64,000 nucleotides of DNA from assembly GCA_034766995.1 (NCBI GenBank), contig CM068320.1, forward strand, positions 7,542,001-7,606,000, written 5' to 3'. A model generated the notes under the pieces. The model had not been told where the DNA came from and did not search any database. It saw nothing but the letters and a program-made list of their open reading frames with translations. This DNA comes from Acanthacorydalis orientalis. Its lineage: Eukaryota > Arthropoda > Insecta > Megaloptera > Corydalidae. Below are positions 1-11,575 of the stretch, one piece after another. Each line of letters begins with the position of its first letter. Position 1 is the first letter of the stretch. A program made the translations under genes and the position numbers.

Positions 1-286
1 AACTTATATATTAGGTTATATGTAATTCCAAAACTTATTTTATGATTTCAATACACATTGTGTTTTAATCATCACATTTAGTGAAAAAATTTTAAATAAA
101 CTGCTTCAGACATTAGATACAGATATCTCTCCTGTGTTTTGCACAAATAGATTTCGACAATTAGTGTAAGCAATTTTAGTTTTTTGATTACTGAACTTGT
201 AGAAAATGTATTAATAAGGACATAAATGACATTTTTAGTATCTTGACACTAGATTTTTAATACAAAGAACTGGTTTATTCAGTGAG

Positions 287-356
<70 letters not shown>

Positions 357-571
357 ACACCTATTAACTGAAAACCAACGCCCGCAGCTTAATAAAACAT
401 TTTGTATCAGGAATAAGAACGCCACAAAAATAATATCAAAATGATCAATTTTACACAATAATAATTTTATAGAAAGCATAAGTGATATTTTTGCTTTTAA
501 ATAAGATATATAACGTTCCAAAGTGAAAAAAATGTAGTACCTAATCATTAACATTTTGTTTCTTAGTTTTA
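1..571. other. AT-rich non-coding stretch
   Basis: No gene recognised. A 65-bp (TA)n tract lies at 290-354. The minus-strand open frame across it (279-617) is an Ile-Tyr translation of the repeat followed by low-complexity residues, so I do not call it coding. The right edge is the terminal repeat of a mariner-derived element. Confidence 0.7.
290..354. repeat. (TA)n microsatellite
   Basis: Uninterrupted TA dinucleotide tract of about 65 bp, ending at a sharp boundary with the sequence ccacacctatt. Confidence 0.95.
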
Positions 572-1111
572 TTAGGTAGGTAAAAAAATAATTGCTATTT
601 ATGACCTTCCAATTCATATTTATTTTTTAATTTAAGTGATTTTAAGTGTTCCAGAACTGTAGGATGGCTGACAGTTAACTTTTGTGCAAGTTCTCGAATG
701 GTTGTGAGTGGTTTTGATTCACGCCTTCAGTTGGTCATTATGAACTGAAGGACACCCGCTACCTTCTTCATCTTCAAAGCTCTCAATTCCAGCATGCAAT
801 TATTGGAACCACCATTGGACCAACATAAGTTCTTTAACCCTACCAAAAGCATCGTTTTATTTATAAACAGTTTCTGTTGCTTGATCACCAGTTCTGAACT
901 CGTACAAAAATGTTCTTATTTGCTTGTTTTCTATTATTCATTTAATAGCCCAATTTGAAGCAAAATTAATAATAAAATCAAAGTTGATATTACCTAAATA
1001 CAGGCCTAAAAATGATATAAATATTAACACGATGAAATGACATTTTCGCTAAAAAAAATTAATGTTAGAATTCAACAAACAAAAACTGCTATTATTTTCC
1101 TACTAACCTAA
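572..1111 (-). mobile_element. Mariner-derived short element, copy 1 (HTH half only)
   Basis: Terminal inverted repeats are visible: ttaggtaggtaaaaaaat at the left and, read on the other strand, ttaggttagtaggaaaat at the right end (about 1094-1111). Between them, on the minus strand, lies the decayed N-terminal DNA-binding half of a mariner transposase, recognisable from the coding for NRKQANKN, for QLKA and for the second helix-turn-helix REL/LAQKLT..HPTVL equivalent. The catalytic DDE/D half is missing. The sequence runs from the helix-turn-helix end (about 650-660) straight into the 3' non-coding end. Frameshifts and stops make this copy non-coding. The same junction is seen at 6426, 37693, 48707 and 61147. 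Confidence 0.8.
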
Positions 1112-2454
1112 TAGAATAGATTATAAATAATTTAATGTAGAATTTATTTGACAAACATTCATCTCTAAACGATTTGTTGTTGTACAGTAATTAGAAAAAA
1201 AGTAATAAATGAAGTAATGATAAAATATGAGAGAAAACTAATATTCGTTACAGCACACATATACTATTCACTCCGATCAATTAAAATAACCGCAAATAAA
1301 CAAAACACAAGGTAAATAGTATTATCAACACGTCGAACATAACTTCAAATGAACATATAAAATAAACATATTCGCTAACTATACACGTTAAAAATACCCA
1401 TATTTTTAATTTTAAATGGGGTTACGAGTAGCCACAATATCCGTTCTAGGGTTAAATACAAACTTTTAAAATAACAAATACACATTCAACATGTTTATTA
1501 TTCGTACTGTGTACTTTTTGCGTATACCTGAATAGAGTATGAAATGTTAAATATTGTTTCAATTAAATTTTTCAAAATTTTTATAATTTTTTCAGTTTTA
1601 CAATCTACATTTCTTTTAATCCGCTACTACCAACATCCAAAACAAAGATAAAATATATCAATGAATTAAAATTTAATATTCTACCCTATCAAAAATAAAT
1701 ATTATGATCCTATGTCACCTGATATATACATGTTCAAGCCTTCACATAAAATAATCGTATGTTTATTTATAGATAACAAATATTTACATTAACTTATAAT
1801 TGGTTTTAAAAATTATTTTTTTCTAATTGAATCGAATTTTACAATTGCTGAACTAAAAACATTGAAAAATCATTTGTATGGATATTTTTTTAAAATAAAT
1901 ATATTAATATTTAATCTGTATCCTTTTTATTATTTATTAATAGAGGAAAATATAGTAAACGATAATCTGATCATATTTTAGTATATGTATATATTTATTA
2001 TATATTATTTAATTATTTTTTTATTAATACAGTAATAAAATATACTTTATCGTTATAGTAATAGGATAAATTACATTATTTACTTTGCAAAATTTAAAAC
2101 CAATGGAAATATATAAGATAAATGGCTTAAATCTTAACATATAAATCTGATATTTTTCGATAAGTACTGTAAATTAAATTTAACTAATAAGACATAAAAT
2201 TATTTTGATTTCTTCTTTGAACCAAACTTGATATAATTTTGGACTAAATTGTCAACATCTTGCACAAATTGATATTTTTAAGATTCTCTAAGAGATAAAG
2301 TACGTTAGTGATAGTGATAGAAGAGAGAAATAGATTGAGAGTGAGTGAACCGGGTTTAATGTAATATGTTACAAATTCAATCTAGAGAGTTGAAGGATAC
2401 TGGCAAGTACACTCTAAAGGTATATTCAACATCTTTATGACTGTTCTTGTCCGC
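1112..2454. other. AT-rich non-coding stretch
   Basis: Unique-looking AT-rich DNA with poly-A and poly-T runs. The part from about 2280 to 2454 (tagtgatagtgatagaagag and following) is less AT-rich and may be the decayed upstream part of the mariner fragment that follows. No gene seen. Confidence 0.5.
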
Positions 2455-2600
2455 AGGTTACTGGAGTGATTGAAACATTCAATCAATTGAACTTTGAGAT
2501 GGTTACTCATCAACCGTACAATTCAGATCTTGTACAATCTGATTATCACCTTTGCGGAACGGTGAAGGAGCCTTTATTGAAATTGATATCGATTGTCATC
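2455..2600 (+). pseudogene. Mariner transposase fragment (C-terminal catalytic part)
   Basis: The plus-strand frame beginning near 2466 reads ETFNQLNFEMVTHQPYNS then DLVQSDYHLCGTVKEPLL. This matches the mariner signature in which a (L/F)..HPPYSPDL.PSDYHLF block surrounds the third catalytic aspartate (here the D of SDYHL). After roughly 45 residues the match ends and the open frame continues into AT-rich low-complexity sequence. No initiation region or terminal repeats could be assigned. It differs from the short mariner family seen elsewhere in this window, so it is probably from another mariner lineage. Confidence 0.7.
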
Positions 2601-3235
2601 GTTCCTACTAGGAAATGGAAACTATCAAATAAAAATTTTATAAGATCAATGAGAAAATCTGTTTACTATCTTTATATATTATACAAACTATTGTATACTG
2701 TTAAAAGTAGATTGAAATATTTAATTATAAAAATCGTTATCTTTGAAAATAGATAGATAAATTTCCATTGAAAATATTTTGTTATTTTAAAAGATTTTTT
2801 GAACATTTTTCTTCATAATGAAATTTTATTCTATTTATATATTTTTATCAAATAGTATTATATTAAACTCCGTTATATCTTTCCTCTAAAACCTTATTTT
2901 ATCTCCAATTTTCCGAACCTTTTTAATATTATTGTTGATAAATTGTGATAAAATATTTGTTGTATTTGAACAATGTATATTAGATTAATTTTTGATTTAT
3001 TAATATTGAATTGAAAGAATGAATGTAACATTTTTTTTCACCAAAAGACTTTCATTTTACTCTACTATGTCGTACTACTAATATTACTTTGTATGTGGGT
3101 TATAATGGGATAAAGTTGAAATAAAGATAGGTATCGTTCTAAACAATATTTTTAAATTTATGGATGGGATACTGTTGTTCTTTTAACAGCAGTTTAAGAA
3201 GCCGATTTTAAGAATCCATTTTCAATATTTTTTCT

Positions 3236-3294
<59 letters not shown>

Positions 3295-4401
3295 TTCATG
3301 CCAACTAGAAGAATGTTTATTTTTTCTCACTTATTTTATATCTGAAACTATGTACACGTGTATTGCATATTATCTGTGAACATGTAATTAATTTTTTACA
3401 CACAAATACACACAAAGTGCAAGAAAATTTTTACTAAGTTATAATTCATCATTTACGAGATACTGTATTCGTTTCAGTCCATTTTCTCCTCTTAGTCGAA
3501 TAGTCAATAATTTTATTTTTTTGATAGCACAGTTAATTGAAATGAAAACGTTGGGCATCAATTTCAAAAGAACTTTGACATATAATAACCAAGTTAAGTC
3601 CACCATGGTACATTCCAGCAGAAAACTCTCTTATCCTTATGATAGTAACTGTTTTAATCAGTCATCCTTAACAATTTACAAATAAACAGCACGCAGAGGA
3701 AGTTTTTCACGAATTAATTTAATTAACTATAATTTTAAATTCATTGATTCGTACAAAGTTATATAAAATAGGCTCCATTATATGTACTATTGTAATGATA
3801 GAAGGCTGGATAAGCTTCTATGACTAAACTGCAATACTATAGAAATTTCTGACATTCTCTTCTATTCCGTCGCGTGTTTATTACAGTGAGCAAGATTATA
3901 AATAAAATTGGTACAGTTTGAATGAAAGATTTCTGAGGATAATATTAAAGTGGTTTTAAGACAAAAGTATGTCTTCAAATTCGACTATCAATTATACTCG
4001 AAATATTTAATATTTGGACTTGACGATGGCTAATGTTCAAATTTTATAAAAACTATAACATTTTCATTGAACCACTTTTGTATAGTATTCACCTGTTAAA
4101 CAAATATGTATTATTAAACAAATTTTCTAATTTTAAAGTGATTTATAATATCTATATACCAATTTAAGTAACAACTGTATGATAAAAGACTTTATCGCAG
4201 CCTCCAGTGAGTTTTATTTCTGAAAATAAAGAAATATTATACTACTTATCAAATTTTCTTTCATAGTACAACGTTTTCGTCTATAAACAAAATTTGATAA
4301 TTTTGATTTAAATACTGACAATGTGATTTAAAATTTTATTTCTTAACAAAATCTAAAAAAATAACTAGAAGTAACTTTCAATGAAAAATATATCTGAAAT
4401 A
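2601..4401. other. AT-rich non-coding stretch
   Basis: Contains a (TA)n tract at 3239-3290. The section 3480-3720 is somewhat less AT-rich but shows no long open frame and no recognisable RNA gene. Nothing else identified. Confidence 0.6.
3239..3290. repeat. (TA)n microsatellite
   Basis: About 50 bp of pure TA repeats. Confidence 0.95.
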
Positions 4402-4460
4402 TTATATTGGTAGAAAAATAATTGCGGTTTATGCACATATTTGTCAATTTTATTGATTTT
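4402..4460. mobile_element. Solo mariner end (terminal repeat fragment)
   Basis: The motif attggtagaaaaataattgc followed by ggtttatgcacatat matches the terminus of the short mariner family. Only this end is recognisable. The sequence beyond about 4460 no longer matches, and no facing terminal repeat was found nearby. Confidence 0.6.
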
Positions 4461-5622
4461 TTTAGCTGCTTTAAATTTAATTGTGGATTTTCAGCACCCT
4501 AGAAGCAGCTATTTAGCTGGTTGATGAAATCACTTACGATAAATTAAACCTGTGTCATGACCCGGAGTCAATGATGGATCGTGGACTAGTCTTAAAAGCA
4601 TTATCGAAATTGAAGATTATTTTTTTAAGTATTTTTTTAAGTATTTTTATAATAAATACACGTTCTCTAATCTAATAGGATTGCATAATGTATTTCTTAT
4701 ATCCCTTCTCTTCAAATGTCAGATTACAACTAACAAAATCATCAAACCAATATAGCAACCTATCAAAAAAAAAATGAAAAAATACCTTACAAACATCTTG
4801 TATAATATTTTGTTATCTGTATTATGATAAAATTTAAATATATATTTTTTTAAAAAAATAAATTTGTTCCTACTTTCAAACTGATTTTTTACTTGTGATT
4901 TTAAATTTTTGAATAGGAAATATTTCAAAAATATAACTAATTGTAAATGAATTGCATAATTGATATTTCTTAATAATATTACTTATGAAAAAATAGTTTC
5001 CAGCACAATAGCTCTTTGAAATAAAATATTGAAAAAGAAACTGTAAATAATTGTATACCTGTAATTTGTTCTCTTAAATCTTTTTATTAAAAATAATATA
5101 AATTTTAACAGTAATTATTATATGCTTGAATAATAATTTAAAAAATACATTTTTTCATTATATATTTAGAAATATATATTAATATTATCCAAATATAAAA
5201 GAACATTCATAAAAATTCAACAGAATAGTCACCGACTCTGACAATATAAAAAAGTTATACACAATCTGTTCTTTGCATTCATGGATTTTAGATGTAAAAT
5301 TGATATAAGTGTGGTGGCAACGAATGTTCTGTTAGAGTCACAAAACTGAAATTGAAACAATATTGAAGAACAGGTGTGCGCACATTCTGCTCTGATCGTT
5401 AGGTTTATAGACGCAATTTTCGGTGTTTCAGAACATTCATAATATAGTGATACAATAAAAAAAATCTACTTTGCGGTATAGCGCTTCAAGAGACCAAAAT
5501 ATAGATACTTTTTTTCTGAAAATGTCTACATTCTCTCACGTTTATGCATTTTTGTGTTTGATATCAGGATATTATGTTATTTAATAAAAGTTTATCTTTT
5601 CACACTATAACAATTAATCATG

Positions 5623-5679
<57 letters not shown>

Positions 5680-6425
5680 TTATTTAAGTATTAGTTGTTT
5701 ATTTATTTTTCAGAATTTCAACTGAACTGGATGGAATATTTTTAAATAATAATATTTTCACAATATTTAACATCTCCCTATTTAATTAAAGATTCGTTCG
5801 CGTAATATTTTATTTAATATTCATATATTGAAACTGAATTAAATGAATAAATTAAGAAAATATAGTTAAATATATTACTATTTAACATGAATCTTCATTT
5901 AAAATCGATAATCAGTTATTTAAATATCTTAATTTTTGATATATTTATGCAAAATCTTTAATTAATATGGCACAAGTGTGGCTTTAATTATTAAAAATAT
6001 TTTATCAAAAATCTTTAATTTGTTTTTAAAAAATAATAATAAAATGAAAAACAAAGAAAAAAATTTATAACAATGACAGATTTATAATATATCCCTAATC
6101 ACGCTATATCAGTTATAGCATTTGAATAAATGAATAAAAAAATCCATTACAATGTTATTATTTCTGGAATACCGGCACAGCTGTTCCTGTGACCTGATTT
6201 AATTCAAAAAATATTCTGGCATTCGTGGTATTGATTCATTTGTGCAGTCAATTTTTAATATCTATATATAATCACCATATAAGTATCATATATCCCACTT
6301 CTCATTCCATCAATAACATCTTTTTATAATAAAATAAATTTGAATAGAAAATTATAATAATATGTTTTTTCTATAATTGTTCATTCATGCATTTGAAAAT
6401 GGTGAAATTATTTATTGGTCAAATA
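4461..6425. other. AT-rich non-coding stretch
   Basis: Holds a (TA)n tract at 5624-5676 and a small tandem of tttttttaagta units at 4620-4650. The intervals 5220-5500 and 6150-6260 have more balanced composition but no coding potential that I recognise. Confidence 0.6.
5624..5676. repeat. (TA)n microsatellite
   Basis: About 53 bp of TA repeats. Confidence 0.95.
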
Positions 6426-6982
6426 TTAGATTGATAGAAAAATAATTGCGGTATATGACCTCTATTCATATATTTTTGTTATAATTTTATGTTTTAAGTG
6501 GTCAGAACTGTTGGATGACTAACGTCTAACTTTTGTGCAAGTTCTCGAATTGTTATGCATGGTTCTGATTCAATTAATAGCTTCAGTTGACAGTTATGAT
6601 TTGACGAAGGACGCTCTCGATCTTCTTCATCTTTAAGGTTCTGGTCTCCAATAAAAATTTTTTGGAACCACCATTGCACCGTACGTTCCTTTACAATACC
6701 CACACCAAAAGTATCGTTTAGTATACGAGCAGTTTCTGTTACTTTACCACCCTTGTTGAACTCATACAAAAAATTGTTCTTATTTGCTTCTTTTCTATTA
6801 TTTATTCAATACCTCAATTTAAAACAAAATTAATAATAAAACAAAAGTCGATTTTACCAGAACACAGACCGAAAATCGATTTTAAAATGATATTAACATG
6901 AATAGGATGAAATCACACTTTCATTGAAAAAAAGGATAGAAATCAGAAAACAAAATCCGAAAGTATTTTCCTAACAACCGAA
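6426..6982 (-). mobile_element. Mariner-derived short element, copy 2 (HTH half only)
   Basis: The left end is ttagattgatagaaaaataa. The right end, read on the other strand, begins ttcggttgttaggaaaatac. The element is about 557 bp. The minus strand carries the N-terminal half of a mariner transposase and then jumps directly to the 3' terminal region near 6497. Of the five such copies this one keeps the most complete helix-turn-helix region in one frame (6494-6769). Confidence 0.85.
6494..6769 (-). pseudogene. Mariner transposase N-terminal DNA-binding domain (truncated)
   Basis: A 91-codon open frame. Residues 1-40 (MYEFNKGGKVTETARILNDT and onward to VKERTVQWWFQKI) match the first mariner helix-turn-helix, whose hallmark is the (V/R)QWWFQKF block. 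Residues 40-57 match the linker, with RPSS where the GRP-like motif normally sits. Residues 65-90 match the second helix-turn-helix (IRELAQKLDVSHPTVL). The usual WVPHEL linker and the DD34D catalytic core that should follow are absent. Upstream, the expected start region (EKKQIRTIF) is present in another frame, separated by an indel in a T run near 6765, and its ATG has decayed. It could still bind mariner ends if expressed, but nothing here shows expression. Confidence 0.8.
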
Positions 6983-7417
6983 TATTTAACATATGTATTG
7001 GTATATTGTAATTTATATGTCATTTCACTTTAATCAAAATTGTTTCTTGCGAATGATTTGAAATAAAGTAAAATTGTTAAATAGTATTACATAGTTTATA
7101 ATTGTTTTCAAACAGAAGATAATGCAGATTATCATTAATATAAAATTCAGAATAAATTAATAACTGTTTGAAAAAAATTAAACTATTAGATTCATACATA
7201 TTTTTTATATAAAATTTTCTAGATCAATATTGTTCAATTGATGTTGCTTCTAATTTTAATTTACCACAAGATGAAATATTTATCGGAAAAAGCATTTTAT
7301 AACAGATTTGATTTGCACGAGAATCTTATTTTTATGAATTTTGCATAATTAATTTACTACAATTTAAGGAAATATTACAATTTTTTAACAAATATTCAAA
7401 TACATACTGAAGGACCC

Positions 7418-7477
<60 letters not shown>

Positions 7478-7840
7478 TTAAGATATTACATATTTTTCAG
7501 AATGTATACTTATTATCGAAACATTAAACGTTAACATACTATTCAACTATCGAAATAAAATGTATAGAAATAATACACCATGATTTATTAATACTGCAAT
7601 AAAATATAAAAACGAAATATTTTAGAAATATTCTAGGAATTAAACATAGATAATAACAAAAATAAAAGAAATACAGAAAAACTTGGTAGATTTTAGAATA
7701 ATCTAAGAAATAAGACTGAAAAAAATCTGGAAGAAACTATAAAGCCTAGCCTAAAAATTTCAGTTCAAGAAACTTCTCATAAGTTAGTTCAAGAATGATT
7801 TTTACTATTCCAAAAAAGTCGGTTTCGACTATAAAAACAT
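6983..7840. other. AT-rich non-coding stretch
   Basis: Contains an interrupted (TA)n tract at 7418-7471 with one TACATA break. No gene or other element recognised. Confidence 0.6.
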
Positions 7841-7966
7841 AGTCGAATCAGTTGTAACAGGGTCGTGAATCATAAACAAATTACGAGTTTACAGAGAATC
7901 GTGGGTTCTGAAAGAATCAGTGAGTTTTGCAACATCACAAGTTGTAAAAGAATGAGTCGTAAATTC
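7841..7966. repeat. Degenerate 18-bp minisatellite
   Basis: Successive 18-bp units align: 7895-7912 agaatcgtgggttctgaa, 7913-7930 agaatcagtgagttttgc, 7931-7948 aacatcacaagttgtaaa, 7949-7966 agaatgagtcgtaaattc. Weaker units extend left to about 7841. The units share an AGAATC..GAGTT core. Confidence 0.65.
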
Positions 7967-8116
7967 GGATCATGAGAAGAATATAGTATATAGCAACAGT
8001 TCAAGAAAATTTTAAATGTAAAATTCGACTTTAAACAAATTTAAGGATGTTTTTTTGGTCTTATTAATAAACCTCTCTCATGTAATAAAGTATTTCAAAT
8101 TACAGAAATTGTAATT

Positions 8117-8165
<49 letters not shown>

Positions 8166-8940
8166 GATAAATAATTTACCCAAATCACTCCTATATAATC
8201 TAAAATTAAAATAGTAATTATATATTTGTAATAGTTATCATTATTATATATTTAGTCCTTAAATTTAGTTAAATATTTGTTTATTACTTACTATGAATAT
8301 TTTTATTTCTCTCTATATCAAGTTCATTTAATATTTATAAAATTGGCTTGAATTGTTTGATAATATTACAAACTATTCATGTTTGAAATTTAGAAAAAAA
8401 TAGCAGTTTGATAATTTGGTTTAATTTAAAGAATAATATTCTCAAGATAGTTTGTCTGTAAAACGATCGGAGTGATTTTCATTGCTAATTTGTATTTAAA
8501 TAATGTATTATATGCTGACCCTACTTTAAGAAAACCAATTAAAGAATAACAATTTTTCCGAATAATTAAATTGTAAAAAATAATATGTCATAAATTTGTT
8601 GTTTTAGTCGTATTTTACAGGTCTCCTCTAATTTCAATTCTTCTAAAACCAAATTAGATTTTTTGAGCAATTTATAATATGTGATCTCAGAATTCATATG
8701 GAACAGTGAATAATATAATATAATAACATTACATGGAAATATGACAATATAGTTTTCAAATTAAACTTATAATAGTTATAATAATTTTAATAAATGTTTT
8801 AATTATTTTTTTGCATTAATTTTATATTATTGGAAATTTTTCTAAACAACACAAAAAACACTTTTCATTCAAGAAAGTACATTTTCAAATATATATATAT
8901 ATATATACATGTATGTATATATATATATATATATATAATA
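7967..8940. other. AT-rich non-coding stretch
   Basis: Contains (TA)n at 8120-8158 and an interrupted TA/TG tract at 8889-8937. No gene seen. Confidence 0.6.
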
Positions 8941-9285
8941 AAATAAAAATTATCCATAACAAAATCGATCACGTCCACTTATATATTTATGCTGTCGAGG
9001 TTTCGATGATACTCAAATTATGTTTCTCTCATATATAAAATAACACGTTGAAATCTGCGATAACGATTATATAAACATACTAAAATATTATATTATATTA
9101 TATATGTATATATATAACACAAGTTGCAATATATCTGCGAGAATGATTATATAGACAAATAAAAAAAAAATAAAAAATCGTTCCTTGTTTTATTTGGTTA
9201 CATGACAGGCCCTTAATTGACAAATGGACAATCGTAATGAGTCCGGGGGTTGGTGAGCGCAACAAGCAGCAGGCGAAGCCCCTTA

Positions 9286-9317
<32 letters not shown>
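8941..9317 (+). repeat. (TA)n-tailed dispersed repeat, copy A
   Basis: One of four copies of the same unit (others at 9361, 53521 and 57970). In order it holds a cgatcacgtccacttatata segment, two units of a tandem motif (cacgttgaaatctgcgataa at 9043 and cacaagttgcaatatatctg at 9118), a tgttttatttggttacatga block at 9186, then a GC-richer end with GAGTCCGGGGGTTGG and GGCGAAGCCCCTTAGT, after which a pure (TA)n tract starts at once. No open frame of note. The 79- and 63-codon minus frames over it are TA-tract translations. Confidence 0.75.
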
Positions 9318-9320
<3 letters not shown>

Positions 9321-9360
9321 ATCAAAATTATTCCCAAAAAACTTTATAAAGCAACTACAT

Positions 9361-9461
9361 TGCAAAAATAATCTATCTCCAAGAATGTTTATATAGATAG
9401 ACATACTAACATATACACATAAAACAGCACGTTACGATATATTTTCGATAATGATTATATT

Positions 9462-9520
<59 letters not shown>

Positions 9521-9684
9521 ACTACGTTGGGATATATCTGTGATAATAATTATATGGACATAAGTGATTTTTAAAAATATGTTTATTGTTCTATTTGGTT
9601 ACATGTACAGGTTTAAGATTGACAAGTAGAGGAGCACAGTGAGCCCGAGGTTTGATGAACGCAATCAGGGAATCAAATCCCTTA

Positions 9685-9718
<34 letters not shown>
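9361..9718 (+). repeat. (TA)n-tailed dispersed repeat, copy B
   Basis: Same order as copy A: tandem motif units at 9367, 9426 and 9522 (cgttgggatatatctgtgat), an inner (TA)n at 9464-9517, tgttctatttggttacatgt at 9587, then GTGAGCCCGAGGTTTGATGA and GGGAATCAAATCCCTTAGT, followed by (TA)n at 9689-9718. It lies directly after copy A, so the two form a tandem pair. Confidence 0.75.
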
Positions 9719-9720
<2 letters not shown>

Positions 9721-10048
9721 TTTTCTAACGTTTAAGTTATACTAATATCTAAAAAAAGTCTATTATATTAAAATTAATCAAATTTTACAACATTTTATTG
9801 GATATTGTAATAACTGTATATGTAGTAAACGTGGATGTTTTCAGAAAAACAATACATTAATATAACTGAAATGTTTAAAATATCTGAATCACATTAATTC
9901 ACGAAAAGGGAACAATTATTTTTAACAATATGTAAAAACGTGATAAAAAAATAAGATCAAATTATTTGAAAAAGTATATAGTATTTTTAGTCCCTCAATA
10001 TGTTTTTAATTCTTTGGATATCTATATCTATCTATCTATCTATATGTC

Positions 10049-10108
<60 letters not shown>

Positions 10109-10970
10109 TATATATTTATAACGGTTAAGTTATTAATAACAATGTTAAACTCATTTTATAAAAAACAGTACAATAAATAATAAAGAACAGTAAAATAAGA
10201 AATTCTTGATGTTCACGTTTGTTTTCTGAATTAAATAATTATTTATACACACTGAGCGTGTATATTCTATTATTATCTTCAGTTCTAAATTTAATTACGC
10301 GTTAATGAAATAATCGATTACTTGCAATCTATTTTCCTCACATGTGTGTCACAATATCGAATCAAAGTTAATAGAATATGTTATATTTCATTAAAGATTG
10401 TATTATCTCGAACTGCCAAATAATTTTCAGCTTGACGTAGTTTATAAAGCATTGTTGTTACTTACCAATATAGTTATCATTTAACGTAGTTACCCCAAAA
10501 TAGCTACTTTATGTAAATGATGGATATGTTTTTGAATGTTAGGTAAACTTAATGAATAGATAAGTTTTACTATTTCATATTTAAATATTGTAGAACTATA
10601 CTTGATAAGATGTTTTAGATGTTATTATTTTGTAATACTTATTTTCTATCATAATTTTTTTAAATAACATCCACTGGACAAAATAAAATTAAGCAGTTTA
10701 AAAAAGAATCCGTGTTTTTTGATTAAAGTCTTGAATTTACTTTATAATGATGATTTATTCGATAAAATTTCATGAATTATGAAGACTTTTTAAAATATTT
10801 ATTACACATTTTGTTAAAATCAAGCTAAAAGATATCATTTAACTTTTTTCTAACGTAGATATTCTATGAACATACCGTTCATCAAAATGTGATACCGGTG
10901 ATTTTTTTTCGGTCGAATTAAAGAGAATCTACCATACTTTCAATCATAAACTAAAGAATATACAACTGCT
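9719..10970. other. AT-rich non-coding stretch
   Basis: A compound (TCTA)n/(TA)n microsatellite lies at 10021-10116. The rest is AT-rich. From about 10850 the composition becomes more balanced toward the GC-rich island that follows. Confidence 0.6.
10021..10116. repeat. Compound (TCTA)n (TA)n microsatellite
   Basis: About five TCTA units run into a (TA)n tract of about 50 bp, with a TAGATATA interruption at the right end. Confidence 0.9.
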
Positions 10971-11575
10971 GAGAGCGAAAAAAATCGTCGAACTTGAATG
11001 TATCACATTCGCCCGTATCTCACGTAACGTCGATATAAATCTCGCACATGTGGAGAAACAAGTTCAACAACAGTGAAAGCAACCTCCTGTACGGGAACGA
11101 TGTTCAAGATCCGGGTTCGATACGCCAAAAGTTTAACGGCACAAGTTTTGCAGCCGGCCGATATCTTGTGCACGCCCGCCCGGCCAAGCAGTACGGGATC
11201 GACCCCCGCTCACCGTCCGACCGTACCGACGCAGAGCCATGTCGGATTCGTCACGTCTCGCGCGGCGAGAGAGATCAACTTGCAGACGTAAACCCTCGTC
11301 GGGACCCGCGATACCATAATTAAATCTTCGCCAGTGATCCGCTCCGTCAGAACTAATTAATTAAATATTGACTTATACATTGGATTGGCCCCGTATCGTG
11401 ACGTAACAGATCCGACACCGCCACACCTAGATGCGACCTAGTGATCCGGTGATTTGGCGCGAGACGCCGTGCCGTGTAACATTAGCATCACGGCCCTTTC
11501 TTCCGCTTAACTCGTGACGGCAGTTAGAGGACGGCGCGTATCAACGTGCGCTGAAATCTAATGAGAAGAATGTCT
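10971..11575. other. GC-rich CpG-containing island, function unknown
   Basis: This is the only clearly GC-rich block in the window. It has frequent CpG (for example gcccgcccggcc at 11175 and ctcgcgcggcgagagag at 11256). Two overlapping plus-strand frames cover part of it (11048-11323, 91 codons, and 11073-11291, 72 codons). Neither resembles a family I know, and having two open frames in the same stretch is expected when stop codons are depleted by GC content. A TATAAAT sequence sits at about 11035, ten bases before the first ATG. Possibilities are a promoter or first exon of a gene outside the window, a conserved non-coding element or long non-coding RNA, or horizontally acquired DNA. I cannot choose between them. 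Confidence 0.5.

Noticed and set aside
11090..11140. tRNA-like segment (gggttcgatacgcc) in the GC-rich island
   Set aside because: It resembles a T-arm, but the pairing bases on either side do not match, and no anticodon arm or A box lies at the right distance.
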